A program made the position numbers and the translations under genes. From the NCBI RefSeq assembly GCF_900005765.1, contig NW_021628686.1:1-45814 (forward strand): a stretch of DNA of 45,814 bases, written 5' to 3'. Shown one piece after another: positions 35,105-45,814 of this stretch (position 1 is the first letter of the stretch; every line of letters starts with the position of its first letter). The stretch comes from Plasmodium relictum. Lineage: Eukaryota > Apicomplexa > Aconoidasida > Haemosporida > Plasmodiidae. The notes beneath the pieces were generated by a model, which was not told the origin of the DNA, ran no database searches, and worked only from the letters and a program-made list of their open reading frames with translations.

Positions 35105-38100
35105 TTATTTCTTATTTTCTAAGGTAAATGCATTTATCTTTAAGTTAGCGAAAAATAAGGCGAACAAAATATGTTCAGTTTTGACTAATTTTTTATCTTT
35201 GTTCTCGTTTTTTTTATCATTTTCCAATATACGATCAACACTCTGCAAAATTGCTATAATATTCTCTGTTTTTTTCTTAATATTTAATGATCCAATATTT
35301 ATTATACTTTTTCTTAAATTATCAAAATAAAATATGTGTTCTACATTTGATTTTAGTTTTCTTAATTTTTGTTCTTCAACTTGTAGTTGTGATAGTAAAT
35401 GATTCTTTGTTTCATGTGTCATGACTGTGGTAGATTTAGGCATGAAGTATTTTTTATATTTCTTTGAATTTTTTCCTATAATTGATGTTGTCATATCATA
35501 AAGTATTTTTAAATTTTTCCTAAAATATGCAATTTTTAATAATTCTACAAAGGTTTTATACATATCAGAAAGAATTTTTTCTTTTTCTGGGTCCTTCATC
35601 AATACTTTTAAATTGATATCATGTTTTTCGGTGAGTCCCAATTTCAAACTCTTATGTGCTTCGTTATAAGACTCTGAAATACATTTTCTTTCTTCTAATA
35701 AGAATGATTCAATGCCTTTTAGAGTATATTCTTTATGATTTTTAAAAAACTCCTTTATATTTGTTTCATACATAGTATTTTCTTTATCAAGGAAATAAAG
35801 CATGTTTTGTAATAACATATTGTTATTTTTTCTTGATATATTCAATGATTTTAGTAAATGAAAAATTTTTTGTAAACTATTAGCAAAATGTGGGAATATT
35901 TTATTTCTAATAAAGGTAATATTTTGTTGAACTTCTTCTATTTTAGTATAATTTTTTAATAAAAGTCCTTCTTTAAGTGATTCTTTAGCTTCTTTTATAA
36001 TATCATTTGTAGAATCTAAAATTTTAAAAAAAACTTCTGAATTTTCTTTTGATAATATTTGTGGGATTAAAAAAATTTTATTATATGTTAGATTATCCAT
36101 AATATTTGCTACTTTCTCACTTAGTTCATTGAAAATATTAATATTATGTTTGAAATCTTCTGCAAATTTTAAAAAGTCCTTTACACTATTATGGACTCTT
36201 TCTTTGCCCTTAAATGTATACCTCATATGTTTCTTAAATAATAGCATAAAATTATAAATATCTTCTGATGAATATTCATTATTTCCAGAATACGTATTAG
36301 AATGCAATTCCATATGATGTAAATATGCTTTATGAGCATTTTTAATTTCATTTCTTATAATATTTTTTAATGGATCAATTTTTTCATTAATGATCATTGT
36401 TAATTTATTATGTTCTTTTTCTAGATTAGAAAATATTTTTTGTAAATTAAGAATTGTATTAGATAAATTATCTAATTTTGTTTCCAAAATTTCTTCTATT
36501 ACGTATTGAATAAATGTAGGAACCGTTTTAAAAATATTCTCATCCTTTAAATTACTTGTATCAAGTCTTGAAGTATTCAGATTACGTTTACTACGTTTTT
36601 TTTTATTAATATCATTTGTGTTATCGATTTTCGGCTTTTTTGATTTATCTATTTTATTTTTTTCATATTTTCTTTTTATTCCTGATGTACTTCTTGGATA
36701 TTTGCAACGAGAAGTATTTAAATGTTTCCTAAAAATAAAAAAATTATATATATATATGTATAACATAAAACTAACACAAAAATTATTTATGCGAAAATAT
36801 TCCAAAATATATGTATACTGTTCTGTGAGTAAACTAGAGGAATTTTTTTGCAAACCAATAACATCATCCTTTAAATTTTCTGATTGTACTGAACTTGTTT
36901 TAGAACCCTTTTCAAGATTCGTTGAAAATTGTCTAAAAAAAGAAAAAATAATATATATAAATAATATAAAATAAGAAATATTCTATATGAAAATGTCCAA
37001 CAAATATACTTTTCGGTAGGTAAGTTAATAGACTTATCCTCAAAATCAAAAGATTCATCTTGCAACTCACAAAGAATTTTATCTACATCAAACAATTTAA
37101 ATTGTTCTGGACTTTCTGGAAACATATCCTCTATATTTATAGGCATGTCTTCATCGTGAATATTTGAACAACTCCTAGGAAAAAGAAAAATTATGTATAT
37201 ATATATACAAAATTTTTAATTTAAAATAAAAGATATTCAATGTAAGAACATCTAAAAAACTTATACTGTTCTAATGGTAAATTACAAAGATCCATTTCCA
37301 TATATGGTTGTGTATGTTCTAACTCAAAGAAAATATTTTGTAATTCAATTAATTCATCTTCCTTTGAGTTTTCTGTATTTGTTGAGCTTCCTGTATGAGA
37401 AGATATACTTTCGTACTGATTATCTGAATATATTCTAAAAGAAAATTATGCACATATATATATACATGCATGTAATATTTAATTAAAATTGAAAAAAATT
37501 TATGTGGAAACATTCCAAAAAATATATACCGTTCTAAAGGTAAATGATGTGACTCGATTTGAAAAGTGGGACTTATATTTGTTGCCTCATTGATAAATGA
37601 CTGTACACTAGTTGATTCATCTTGCTTTGAATGTTCTGAGGATATTATGCTATCTTCCTTAGGGGACATTTTTTTATGTTTATTTATGTATTGTCTAAAA
37701 AAAAATTATATATATATATATATATTACATTTAATAATAAATCTACGTAAAAAAAATCTACAAAATATATACCGCTCTAAAAGACAATAATGAAGATGTT
37801 TTTGTAAATGAAGGATTGTTTCTTGTGTTTCATAGGAAATGTTTTGCAATTTAATTAGATCATCGGTGTCTAAATTTTCTGTTTGCATTAAACTTCCTGT
37901 ATTAGAACATGTAACTTCATAATGAGCAGTTGAATATCCTCTAAAAGAAAAAAAAATTATGTACATATATATATGTAATATTTAATTAAATATAAAAAAA
38001 AATTTATGATGAAATATCTAAAGAGAACATACCTTTCTGAAGGAGAATAGTAAAGTTCTTTTTGCAAATGAATAAGCGTTCTTTGTAACTCTAAGAGAAC

Positions 38101-38642
38101 ATTTTCTAATTTATATTTTTTATTATTGCCTGAATCTGCTGTGTTCATTATATTTCCTTGATTAGAAGAAATATTTTCATTTTGAATAGTTAAACATTTC
38201 CTAAAAACAAGTTGTATATATATAATATTTGATTGAACTAAAAAAAATTTATTTGGAAATATCCAAATAATATACTGATTTAAAGGCATATGAATGAGAT
38301 TTTCCTGTATATCTAATGATGAACTTTGAATATCATTGGAATTATTTTGTGAAGAAGTAAATTTACCATCTTCTGAACTTTTTTCGTGAATTATGATTTT
38401 TAAGTTAGAATGATCATTTTCAGATTCAATTATTGAGCATGGTCTATGAAAATTGAAAATTATATATAAATAAAATATTTGTTTGGAAAAAAAAAAAAAT
38501 TTTATATATGGAAATATCAAAAAATTATATACTCTTGTGTGGATAAATTCGTTTTTCCATTAGTTTGCCTTTCTTGTGATATACAAATATTAGTTAATAA
38601 AAGAAAGTGCAAAATATACAAAAAAAAAAGTTTATATATCAT
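35105..38642 (-). CDS. Secreted protein with tandemly repeated phase-2 exons, nine exons
   Basis: My splice model has these exons: 38642-38533, 38443-38276, 38200-38033, 37940-37773, 37694-37530, 37434-37267, 37174-37010, 36932-36819 and 36728-35105, giving 949 residues with no internal stop. Exon 1 starts MIYKLFFLYILHFLLLTNIC, a signal peptide. Every intron is 75-95 bp, begins GTAT, ends AG and lies in phase 2. Exons 2-7 are 165 or 168 nt and exon 8 is 114 nt. Each ends in a related tail: HMPLNQ, YYSPSER, HYCLLER, HHLPLER, CNLPLEQ, INLPTEK, SSLLTEQ. Upstream of the tail most carry a leucine/glutamine-rich helix (for example LLELQRTLIHLQKEL). Exon 9 starts with a basic linker rich in KKK and KRS, then about 480 residues of helical sequence with few cysteines and no convincing membrane segment. 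No known family is recognised. Open frames seen in the introns and antisense are by-products. Confidence 0.85.
36729..38443 (-). repeat. Tandem exon-intron repeat array inside the nine-exon gene
   Basis: Successive acceptor sites at 38443, 38200, 37940, 37694, 37434, 37174 and 36932 are spaced 243, 260, 246, 260, 260 and 242 bp. Both the exon (about 56 codons) and the intron are repeated. Most introns share a GTATAT start, a TTTTGG or TTAGAT stretch followed by TTTC, an ATTTAATTAAATATTA-like centre, a TATATA run and an ATAATTTTTTTTTAG-like end. This is duplication of whole genomic units rather than of coding sequence alone. Confidence 0.85.
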
Positions 38643-40949
38643 TTGATTTAATTATATAATTATTTACTAAAAATGCATAAAAATTAAATTTATGGTTCAT
38701 ATAGAAAAATATTGTTTCATTCTCATTCTAGTATTTAACAAGTTTTAATTTGATTCTTTAATAAAAATACTTATTTCTTTTTTTTTTAATTTAGATTATT
38801 AAAGAAAAATATTATAATAACTTTTTTCCTTATTTGAGTAATTATGTGATATATAATTTATTAATATGCTACTCAAAAAATAATATATTGCTATATAATC
38901 ACCTTAAAAATTATGTATAATTATTTCTATGAATTAATCTATGAGTATTTTTATTTTTTGATAAAGTAACCTTTATAAACATAAAAGAATAATTCATTTG
39001 ATTTTATTTTTCCAGATGGTATATTAGATAATACAATGATATTTTTATTTTTTTCAAAAATTATAAATTTTTACTTAAATGAAAAGAGAAATAAAAAAAT
39101 TAATATTTCTTGTTCTAAAAATATATGTATATAGAATAAACTACCTATAAAACAATTATATAATTTAAAAATGAATGGATTCATATTTGTTAGATGATGT
39201 TTGTAACTAATTATATTTTTATAATACAAGGTAATTTAAAACTTGTTAAATTAGCACCTTCTTGTCAAATGCATGCATGTCATAAAATTTATAGTACAAT
39301 AGAACAAATTTACAATAGTTCATTTAGTATTTGAAAAAATTATGTATATAGTACAAAATATATTACTTATATTTTAATATTACAATTAAAAAAAACTCTT
39401 AAATTTAAAATATATATAAAAAATAATCAATCTTTAAAATATATAATTTTTCTTTTTTATGGGTCATTCTTATATTTGAATAACAAGAAAAATATGTTAT
39501 TACTTTTGCTATGTTCAAAAATTATTATTTTTTTTACTAAAACTATATTTGTAATATTTAATAGAATTATATCAAAATTAGGAACAAAATATCAGTCATA
39601 TAATGATAAAATTAAAAAAAGAAATTTATTTTTTCTAAGATTGCAAAAAAAATATTCTTAAATACTAAAATTAAGAGTGATTACTTATATTTATAATATA
39701 TTTTATTTTTATTAAATACAATCATTATTTCTTCAAATTATTAATATATATTTATTTTGGATTAAATAGCAATCTAACATGTTCGTATATTTATTTATCT
39801 ATATAAATTACAAAAATTTAGGAAAACTTACATTGATTCCTGCATTTATTCACATTTTATTTATCTAAATAAAATTTTATTAATTCACATAAACAAAAAT
39901 TATGCTTTATTAAAATTAAACTAAAAGTAAAAAATTGATTATTAAATCGTTGTAATTATTTATAACATTCATCGAAAATTATTATATCTTTTATTATGGT
40001 TTCATTTAATCCATTTTTTTTAATAATAAAAATAAATTTTTATTTATTAAGAAATAAAAAAATGCAATTCACTGTGATGAATAAAAACTAATTTGTAACA
40101 GCAAAATTATTTTTCGTATATAAAAAAATTGTTTTCATTTTAACCAAAAAATTTCATTTTTATGTGGAATACTTATATATATAAGTATAATATGTCTTTA
40201 CAGAGTTTCCTTAATATTTCATTTAGTTATCATTTGATCGATATAAAATAATGGAAACAAAATATTTTATGCTTCGGATTTTTACAATAAATATTTCTTT
40301 TATATTAATTTTTATAAGGCATGATATCATTACAATTAAAAATTTTATACAGTTTTTTCTACTATTTTTTTTTTTTATGAGTTACATCTTTATTAATATT
40401 GCTATATATGAAGCCAATAAATAAGCGTCTTTTACATTTAAATTCCTTGAATATATTTTAGCTTCTGTATCTAGAAGTGAACTTTATTTCAATAGCTTTC
40501 TCTTATTTTTTTTAATTTACATAAGACTTATTTATTTTTTTTCTAAATCTTTTTTTCCCATTATTTATTTATGTAGTAAACATTAGTTGTTTCTGAAAAA
40601 ATATAATTATTATTAATTGTACATAGCTTTTATGTAAAGCAAATGAGCCTTTTAATTTATTTTGTTCTTTCAATAGTTAAAATAAATACACATTATTATT
40701 CTTTCTTTCAATAAAATTTAAAGTAAAACTTTAAGAAATTTTAATATATAATTCGTATATACAATTTCTCTATTTTAATAAAAACTCATGAAGCATTTTT
40801 ATAACATTTATATAATAATACTTTTTTAAAAAAACATCCTGAAGTACTTTGGAATTTAATATATTATTTATTAAATAAAAAAATATTTTTGTATTCGTTT
40901 TATCACTTTAATTTGATAGATTCAGTAGATTCAAAAAATCTTATCACCT
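38643..40949. other. Intergenic, upstream of the nine-exon gene
   Basis: Holds the presumed promoter of the minus-strand gene. A 55-codon plus-strand frame (39494-39661) begins with a hydrophobic run (MLLLLLCSKIIIFF) and ends in basic residues. It is too short and too AT-typical to call a gene. No repeat module occurs here. Confidence 0.4.
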
Positions 40950-41745
40950 TTTTCAGTCTCTATCATGTGTTTGGCACCATATATAGTTCATAAAAGTTAC
41001 ATTTTTTTGAATGGTATAGAAAATGGTATTGTATGATAGTAAAAATTTATTACATATGATACTTAAGTTTTATTATGCTTTCTGCAAACTCAAGTTAAAA
41101 AAAAGGTTCTTTAATTCTATAAAAATATTTTTGGAGTAAAGAATAACTAATTTTATCTATGATTTTTCATTATGCATTATGTAGCACCTACTATCTTTTC
41201 TTCAGAATTATGAATATATAATTTGATTATTCAAGACATTTTATGGAATGCCATATATATTCCATTTTTTTTTATTAAAGCTATGGTTTACATTATACTT
41301 AAATGATATAATGCATTTACAAATTTCAATGGTGCATAGTCATCTATGTATGCAGAAATCTCAAAAATTCTTTATTGATAATAAATCTTCATGAGAATTA
41401 TGAATTTCTTATATTACAAATATTTTTATTTATATTATATTTATAATAATTATTTATTTAGGGCTTATTATATATTTTTTAGAGTTTTTAGTACTTTATG
41501 TATGTGAATGAAAAAATTAAATGAATGATGAATCAATTCCATTTATGAAAAATTTTATAGAATGAGTTGAACAAAATGATAATGATTATTAGATTCTTAT
41601 TTAATTTCTTCTTCAATGAATTACATCTTGAAACGATCAAATTAGCTGTACCAGTGCATTTTTTATTTTAAATTTTCTTTGGTGTTCAGTATATGAGGTT
41701 TATATTATTTATATATCTGAATCAAAACTCAAATTAAAAAAAAAA
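40950..41745 (-). pseudogene. Possible decayed coding sequence
   Basis: On the minus strand, coding-like segments appear in sequence: RKFKIKNALVQLI and SFQDVIH (about 41690-41620). Then one frame with only point stops (about 41365-41180) contains EISAYIDDYAPLKFVNALYH, TIALIKKNGIYMAF and YIHNSEEKIVGAT. Last comes GAKHMIETEKGDKIF (about 40980-40935). Residue variety (D, E, G, H, P, A) is well above that of the flanks. Frameshifts would be needed to link the three parts. The family is not recognised. Confidence 0.35.
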
Positions 41746-44339
41746 TATATCCTTTTTTACATATAAAATATCCTCTTTATTTATATCACAAAGTACAATA
41801 AAAAGAAAGAAAAAATTATTTATAATATTCGCATTAAATATATAACATTCATATATCATTAAAAATTAATAAAAAAATAAAAAAGGAATAAAATATTGTT
41901 GATATAATAATGGCATTTTCTTTTCATTTTATTATTTTATGGGCTTCACTATGATCTATTAATGAATGTAATTTTTTTTATATCTTAAATTAATAAAAAT
42001 GTAAATAGATATTTCCCACAATATTTTCTTTAAATTATTATACATAGATGAATGAACTATTAATTCTTTATACAAAGAACATAAAATTTATAGCTCTATG
42101 TGAAAAATGAAAGGAAATATTTATATAAATCATGTGAAGTTTAATCTATATATATATATACTTTTTTTATTTATATAATATTTTTTTATTAATATAAAAA
42201 CATAAAATATTAAATGTTAGAATAAATTTAAACGTTTTTAAATTAAAATAACAATATATATGTCTTGAATTGACGTAGTAAATAAGTTTTATTAATGATA
42301 AATATAAAAATATAATTATTTAAATGATATAATATTTATTTTCTTTTTCATCTCTTTATAACAGGTTTGTATATTAATTAAAATAAAATTTTGTTTTGGT
42401 AGAATATATAATTTTAAAAGGACAATTTATTTTATATTTCAAGTTTTCAATTTATTTATATACTAGAATATGTATTATTTTTTTATTTTTATTATTTGAT
42501 TTGTAAACGTTACAAATTTTGATTTACTATAATAAAAACAAAAATGAAGAAAGTTTAATTAATAATCTTACAAGAAATTCATATAATTTATAAATCTTTC
42601 TAGCATGCATGCAATAATATAAATTGTGTAAATGCTTATATTTAATTATTTCAATATCTAAGTTCTTCAGTAAAATAAATGCCATACAGATAACTGAAAT
42701 ATAAAATTTTTTTTTCGAGAATTTAAAAGTTATGTTCCTGATATGGTTTAAGTAATTTTTCATTATTATAATTTATATCAAAAATAGAAAATATTTTGTT
42801 GTATCGTCAATTTTTTATGGTAAGCTCTTAAAATTACTCTGAAAAAAGTAATAATTTTTTTAATAATAACGATTATAAAAAAAAAAAAAATAAAACAAAA
42901 TATATATTGAGAAAAACAAATTAGTACATGGGTAATTTTATGAAAATGAACTAATTTATTCGTTAATGAAATAATGTAAATTTTTTTTTAAATATTAAGT
43001 ATATAAAAGAATTTGATTTATCACTGATATACACTATTAAAAAAGAGAATGTTCTTGTTTCTAGGAAAATTTATATTTCACAATTTTTTATTTAAATTAC
43101 TTTTTTAAAGTAATATGGAGTTTTATTTTGAGGGATTTAAATGGTTCTCGATTTTTATGATCATTTTTTTCTAATTGTTTTTCAAAATAATTAAGGTGTT
43201 ATATTAATCAATATCTTTCTCTTTTACCATTTAAAACAAATAATAGTAAGAAAGAAATTACTATTATAACCTTACTCTTGAATATAATTTTATCATCAAT
43301 GAAAATTTCTCAAATTTGTTGTTTTTGCTTATTCCACCTTTTTTATGTAGTTCTAATTATTCCTTTTTTTTTTTTTTTTAAAGAAAATGACTTTTAATAT
43401 TAATTTATTCTCAATTCATTAAAAAATAGAAAAAAAGAAGACATATTAACTATATAGCTCAAACATTTTAAAAGTTTAAATATCGAAAAATGAACATAAA
43501 CATTGAAACATAATAATGAATAATAAATAATGACTATATAGAAAAAAAAAAAAGTAATATTATAAATTCTTTTTTTTTTTAATGAAATATTAATCTAATG
43601 CATATAAATTAAAAATTATTAATTCTATTTTTATTATTTTAAATATTAAGTGAACTAAATTTAATTAAAATAATTTTATTATATGTATTTAAAAAAAGTT
43701 CATTCTCTTACTATTGAGAATAATTACTTTTATTAATAAATTATTCTTCAAAAAGGTAAATATAAAAAAGGAAAAATATTTCATTATTATTTTTTGTAGT
43801 AATATTTCTTATATTATTCGTGTTTTATGTATAAAAGAATATTAGAAGGAAAACCTAGGTAAAATATAAAAACGAAGAAAAAAATTAGAAAATAGAAGTA
43901 TTGAGTAAATTTATAATTATTGTACATGAAAAATGTTATACATTATAATTTTATAGATCAAATAATAAACAGAATATAAAACTGAGTCATATAAAAACGT
44001 ATTTTGAATACTTTAATAGAAATAAATTTTTGACCACCTTTAAAAAAAGAAAAAATAAAAATTAAAGAAAACTAAATATAGATAATATTAATAATCTCAC
44101 CTTACTTTTAATATTAACAATATCTTGTTATTTTTTAATTTAATTTTGAAGAATTAATACATAAAATTTTCATAACATCATAATTTTATTAGCTTTTTAC
44201 ATAGTTAATTATAAAAACCTACATGTAGAAACAAGAAAAATGACTCAAGTGACTATAAAAGTACTCAAAAAATAGAAAACTTTATATAAAAAAATAATTC
44301 ATGTCAAGTAAATATTAAATAAGTTAATAATATAATTAG
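41746..44339. other. Long AT-rich intergenic stretch
   Basis: No repeat module and no supported gene. A 78-codon minus-strand frame at 42527-42763 starts with ATG and has a mixed composition, but has no signal peptide, splice partner or repeat relation to support it. Confidence 0.45.
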
Positions 44340-44850
44340 TTTGTATACATCTTTAATTTAAAAAATTTAGACAGCAATCAAAATTGAATTATTTAAAGTA
44401 TAATTACTTTCCCTCATTCATAAATATTGAAATTACTTCTACGGTAAATAGTTCTATTATATCTTTAATTTTCTCGCGTTAAGAAAGTTCATGGACTTGA
44501 TATAAATGAATTTTACACTACGATTAATTCATAACAGATATATGATATCACATTTATAACGACTTTTTCTAAGAGTAATGAGAAAAATTTTCAAAACATA
44601 TATTAGTTCTTTTGCAAAAAAAAAAAAAAAAATGCATTTTCTAATTCTAGGAGAGCTTCTGACTATAAATAACTATTTAGTAACTATATAATATATTAAT
44701 ATTTAACATTTCACTGTACTTACCACATTAAATACTATTAATAATATGTCTATGAAGAATACTTAATTTTTATAAATTTATCCTACAATACCAGCAGTTC
44801 AAGTGCCTCTATGCATATCATCCGTTTTTGTTATTCATTTTATATGTGCT
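44340..44850 (-). pseudogene. Possible decayed coding sequence
   Basis: Minus-strand segments look coding but are broken by stops and at least one frameshift: QKRMICIEALELLVL (about 44820-44780), SEALLELENAF (about 44670-44630), LRKSRYKCDIIYLL with KSMNFLNARKLK (about 44575-44480), and EKIKDIIELFTVEVISIFMN (about 44476-44415). The last two adjoin at a frameshift. No family is recognised; chance is possible. Confidence 0.25.
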
Positions 44851-44965
44851 GTAATATTACTTTTTTTTTTTTTTATAGAGATATTGCTTCTTTTTTTTAC
44901 CTTGTAAACTCACATTTAAATATATATTTTTTTATTACATTTTTTTAATTATAAAAATTATAGGT

Positions 44966-45141
44966 GTATGATTTATTAATTACAAATCCAAATATTTTGC
45001 TAGGGTATTGAATAGTCAAATTAATAAATAGCATGCATAAATGAATATACTAGTTTAATTGTAAACTTGCTCTTTATTAACTTGGATATTCATTACTTTC
45101 ATCCAAGTCTTTGAATATCCAATTAATAAATCAGATATCTA
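44966..45141 (+). repeat. Module A pair in opposite orientations
   Basis: A forward A (44966-45045, with an altered left arm, ATTACAAATCC) is followed by an inverted A2-type copy (45064-45141). The second copy has GGATATTC and GAATATCC as inner stem and AAGT/ACTT nearer the loop. It is the mirror image of 32903-32973. Confidence 0.7.
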
Positions 45142-45237
45142 CTATTTTTCCATTAACTTCTATTAATCGTCTTCTATACTTCTCACAATCTTGATTGTCT
45201 TCGCAAAATTCAATTATATTAACACAAGATACATCTC

Positions 45238-45771
45238 TGATTTATTAATTGCCCGTTTAATGACTTTGCTAGAGTATTAAACAAACAAATTAATAAAGAG
45301 CATGTATAACTAAGTATACGTTTATATATATATATTAGTTTTTATTATATATATATATACAGTTTTCTTATGATGCATAATATTTAATTGAAGTTAAATT
45401 TTACTGCATCTTTTAATAAACCTATTAACAGTTATAAATGAATTTTTATTTACAAAGAATTAATATCTTCTTTTAATTAAAAACATACAAATAATTTATA
45501 ACAATTTATTAAGTCAAAATTTTATGATATTCAATGTTATTTCAAAAATATACATTGAATAATACATAAATATTTCTCTTATCTCTTAAGTTTTAATAAG
45601 TTAACATTTCTTTCTTTTAATTTTTATTTACACTAAAAATTAAAACATAACATAACATAACATGATCTCTCATCAAAAAAAAAAAACTTTATAAAAAAAA
45701 AATATAATTAATTTTTTTTTATAATTACAAAGATGTATATATATATTAATAAACAAACAAAAAAAAATAAT
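45238..45771 (+). repeat. Subtelomeric repeat, A-C' unit nearly identical to the left end
   Basis: From 45238 (TTTATTAATTGCCCGTTTAA) to about 45660 the text follows 397-825 almost base for base, with only isolated substitutions and loss of the second 60-bp tandem unit. After this come T tracts and the ATTACAAAGATGTATATATA motif. The B' module expected next lies beyond the window. Confidence 0.85.
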
Positions 45772-45772
45772 T

Positions 45773-45814
<42 letters not shown>
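45772..45814. repeat. Poly-T tract at window end
   Basis: The last bases are almost all T (45781-45814 without a break). In the equivalent place at about 1007-1027 the T tract is shorter and followed by B'. The window or its contig may end here because of the homopolymer. Confidence 0.8.

Noticed and set aside
35105-36728. C-terminal membrane anchor in the nine-exon protein
   Set aside because: The hydrophobic run near the C terminus (HILFALFFANL) is only about 11 residues, too short for a membrane span.
35097-37790. Plus-strand frames at 35097-35330, 36618-36974 and 37566-37790
   Set aside because: They are antisense to the nine-exon gene and run across its intron boundaries.
36871-38520. 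The short minus-strand frames here as separate small genes
   Set aside because: Each begins or ends in intron sequence. Joined at GT-AG sites in a constant phase they form one continuous 949-residue protein.
42527-42763. A 78-codon minus-strand frame starting with ATG
   Set aside because: It has no signal peptide, homology or splice partner visible. Kept only as a remark in the intergenic entry.
1-45814. Telomere repeats or chromosome end
   Set aside because: No tandem GGGTTYA or its complement was seen at either edge; the poly-T at the right end is a homopolymer.

Overview
The window is extremely A+T-rich eukaryotic DNA (by eye well above 80% A+T) and looks like a subtelomeric segment of a Plasmodium chromosome. 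The main evidence is a giant two-exon reticulocyte-binding-like (RBL/RH) invasion protein, three other secreted-protein genes built from a signal-peptide start plus species-restricted sequence, short GT-AG introns, long homopolymer tracts, and blocks of dispersed repeats. No sequence I recognise from a mammalian parasite is present. An avian malaria species is plausible from the style of the genes, but that is inference.

Layout. Bases 1-2150, 9543-17642, 30826-35092 and 44966-45814 are four blocks of one modular repeat family. They are separated by three gene segments: 7211-8380 (single-exon secreted protein, +), 18757-30695 (RBL gene, then a two-exon secreted Ser/Glu/Leu-rich protein, both +), and 35105-38642 (a nine-exon secreted protein, -). 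Four interrupted coding-like stretches are offered as weak pseudogene candidates near 3.1, 14.9, 28.4 and 41.4 kb, and a fifth near 44.6 kb.

Most notable gene. The minus-strand gene at 35105-38642 has an assembled model of 949 residues. Its exons 2-7 are all 165 or 168 nt, all introns are phase 2, and every repeat exon ends in a variant of the same tetrapeptide-like tail (LPLER/Q) at the splice donor. The introns are also alike. It is a tandem array of exon-intron units, about 245-260 bp each, placed in front of one large C-terminal exon.

Most notable non-coding signal. The repeat family is assembled from a few modules, here called A, B, C and E. A is a near-palindrome of about 57 nt found in roughly twenty copies. 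Its stems stay paired in divergent copies through matched changes on both sides. B carries a 9-bp perfect hairpin. Modules occur as A-C'-B' and, mirrored, as B-C-A', so neighbouring copies form large foldbacks. One of these (31904-32554) has arms of about 236 bp that differ by only a tiny indel. The array beginning at 397 recurs nearly unchanged at 45238.

Two GC-richer islands (33241-33301 and 18174-18230) fold into simple hairpins and are candidate structured RNAs. The coding genes probably all act at the parasite surface or beyond: each has an N-terminal signal sequence, and only the RBL protein has a clear transmembrane anchor. Names beyond RBL are not supported by the sequence alone.
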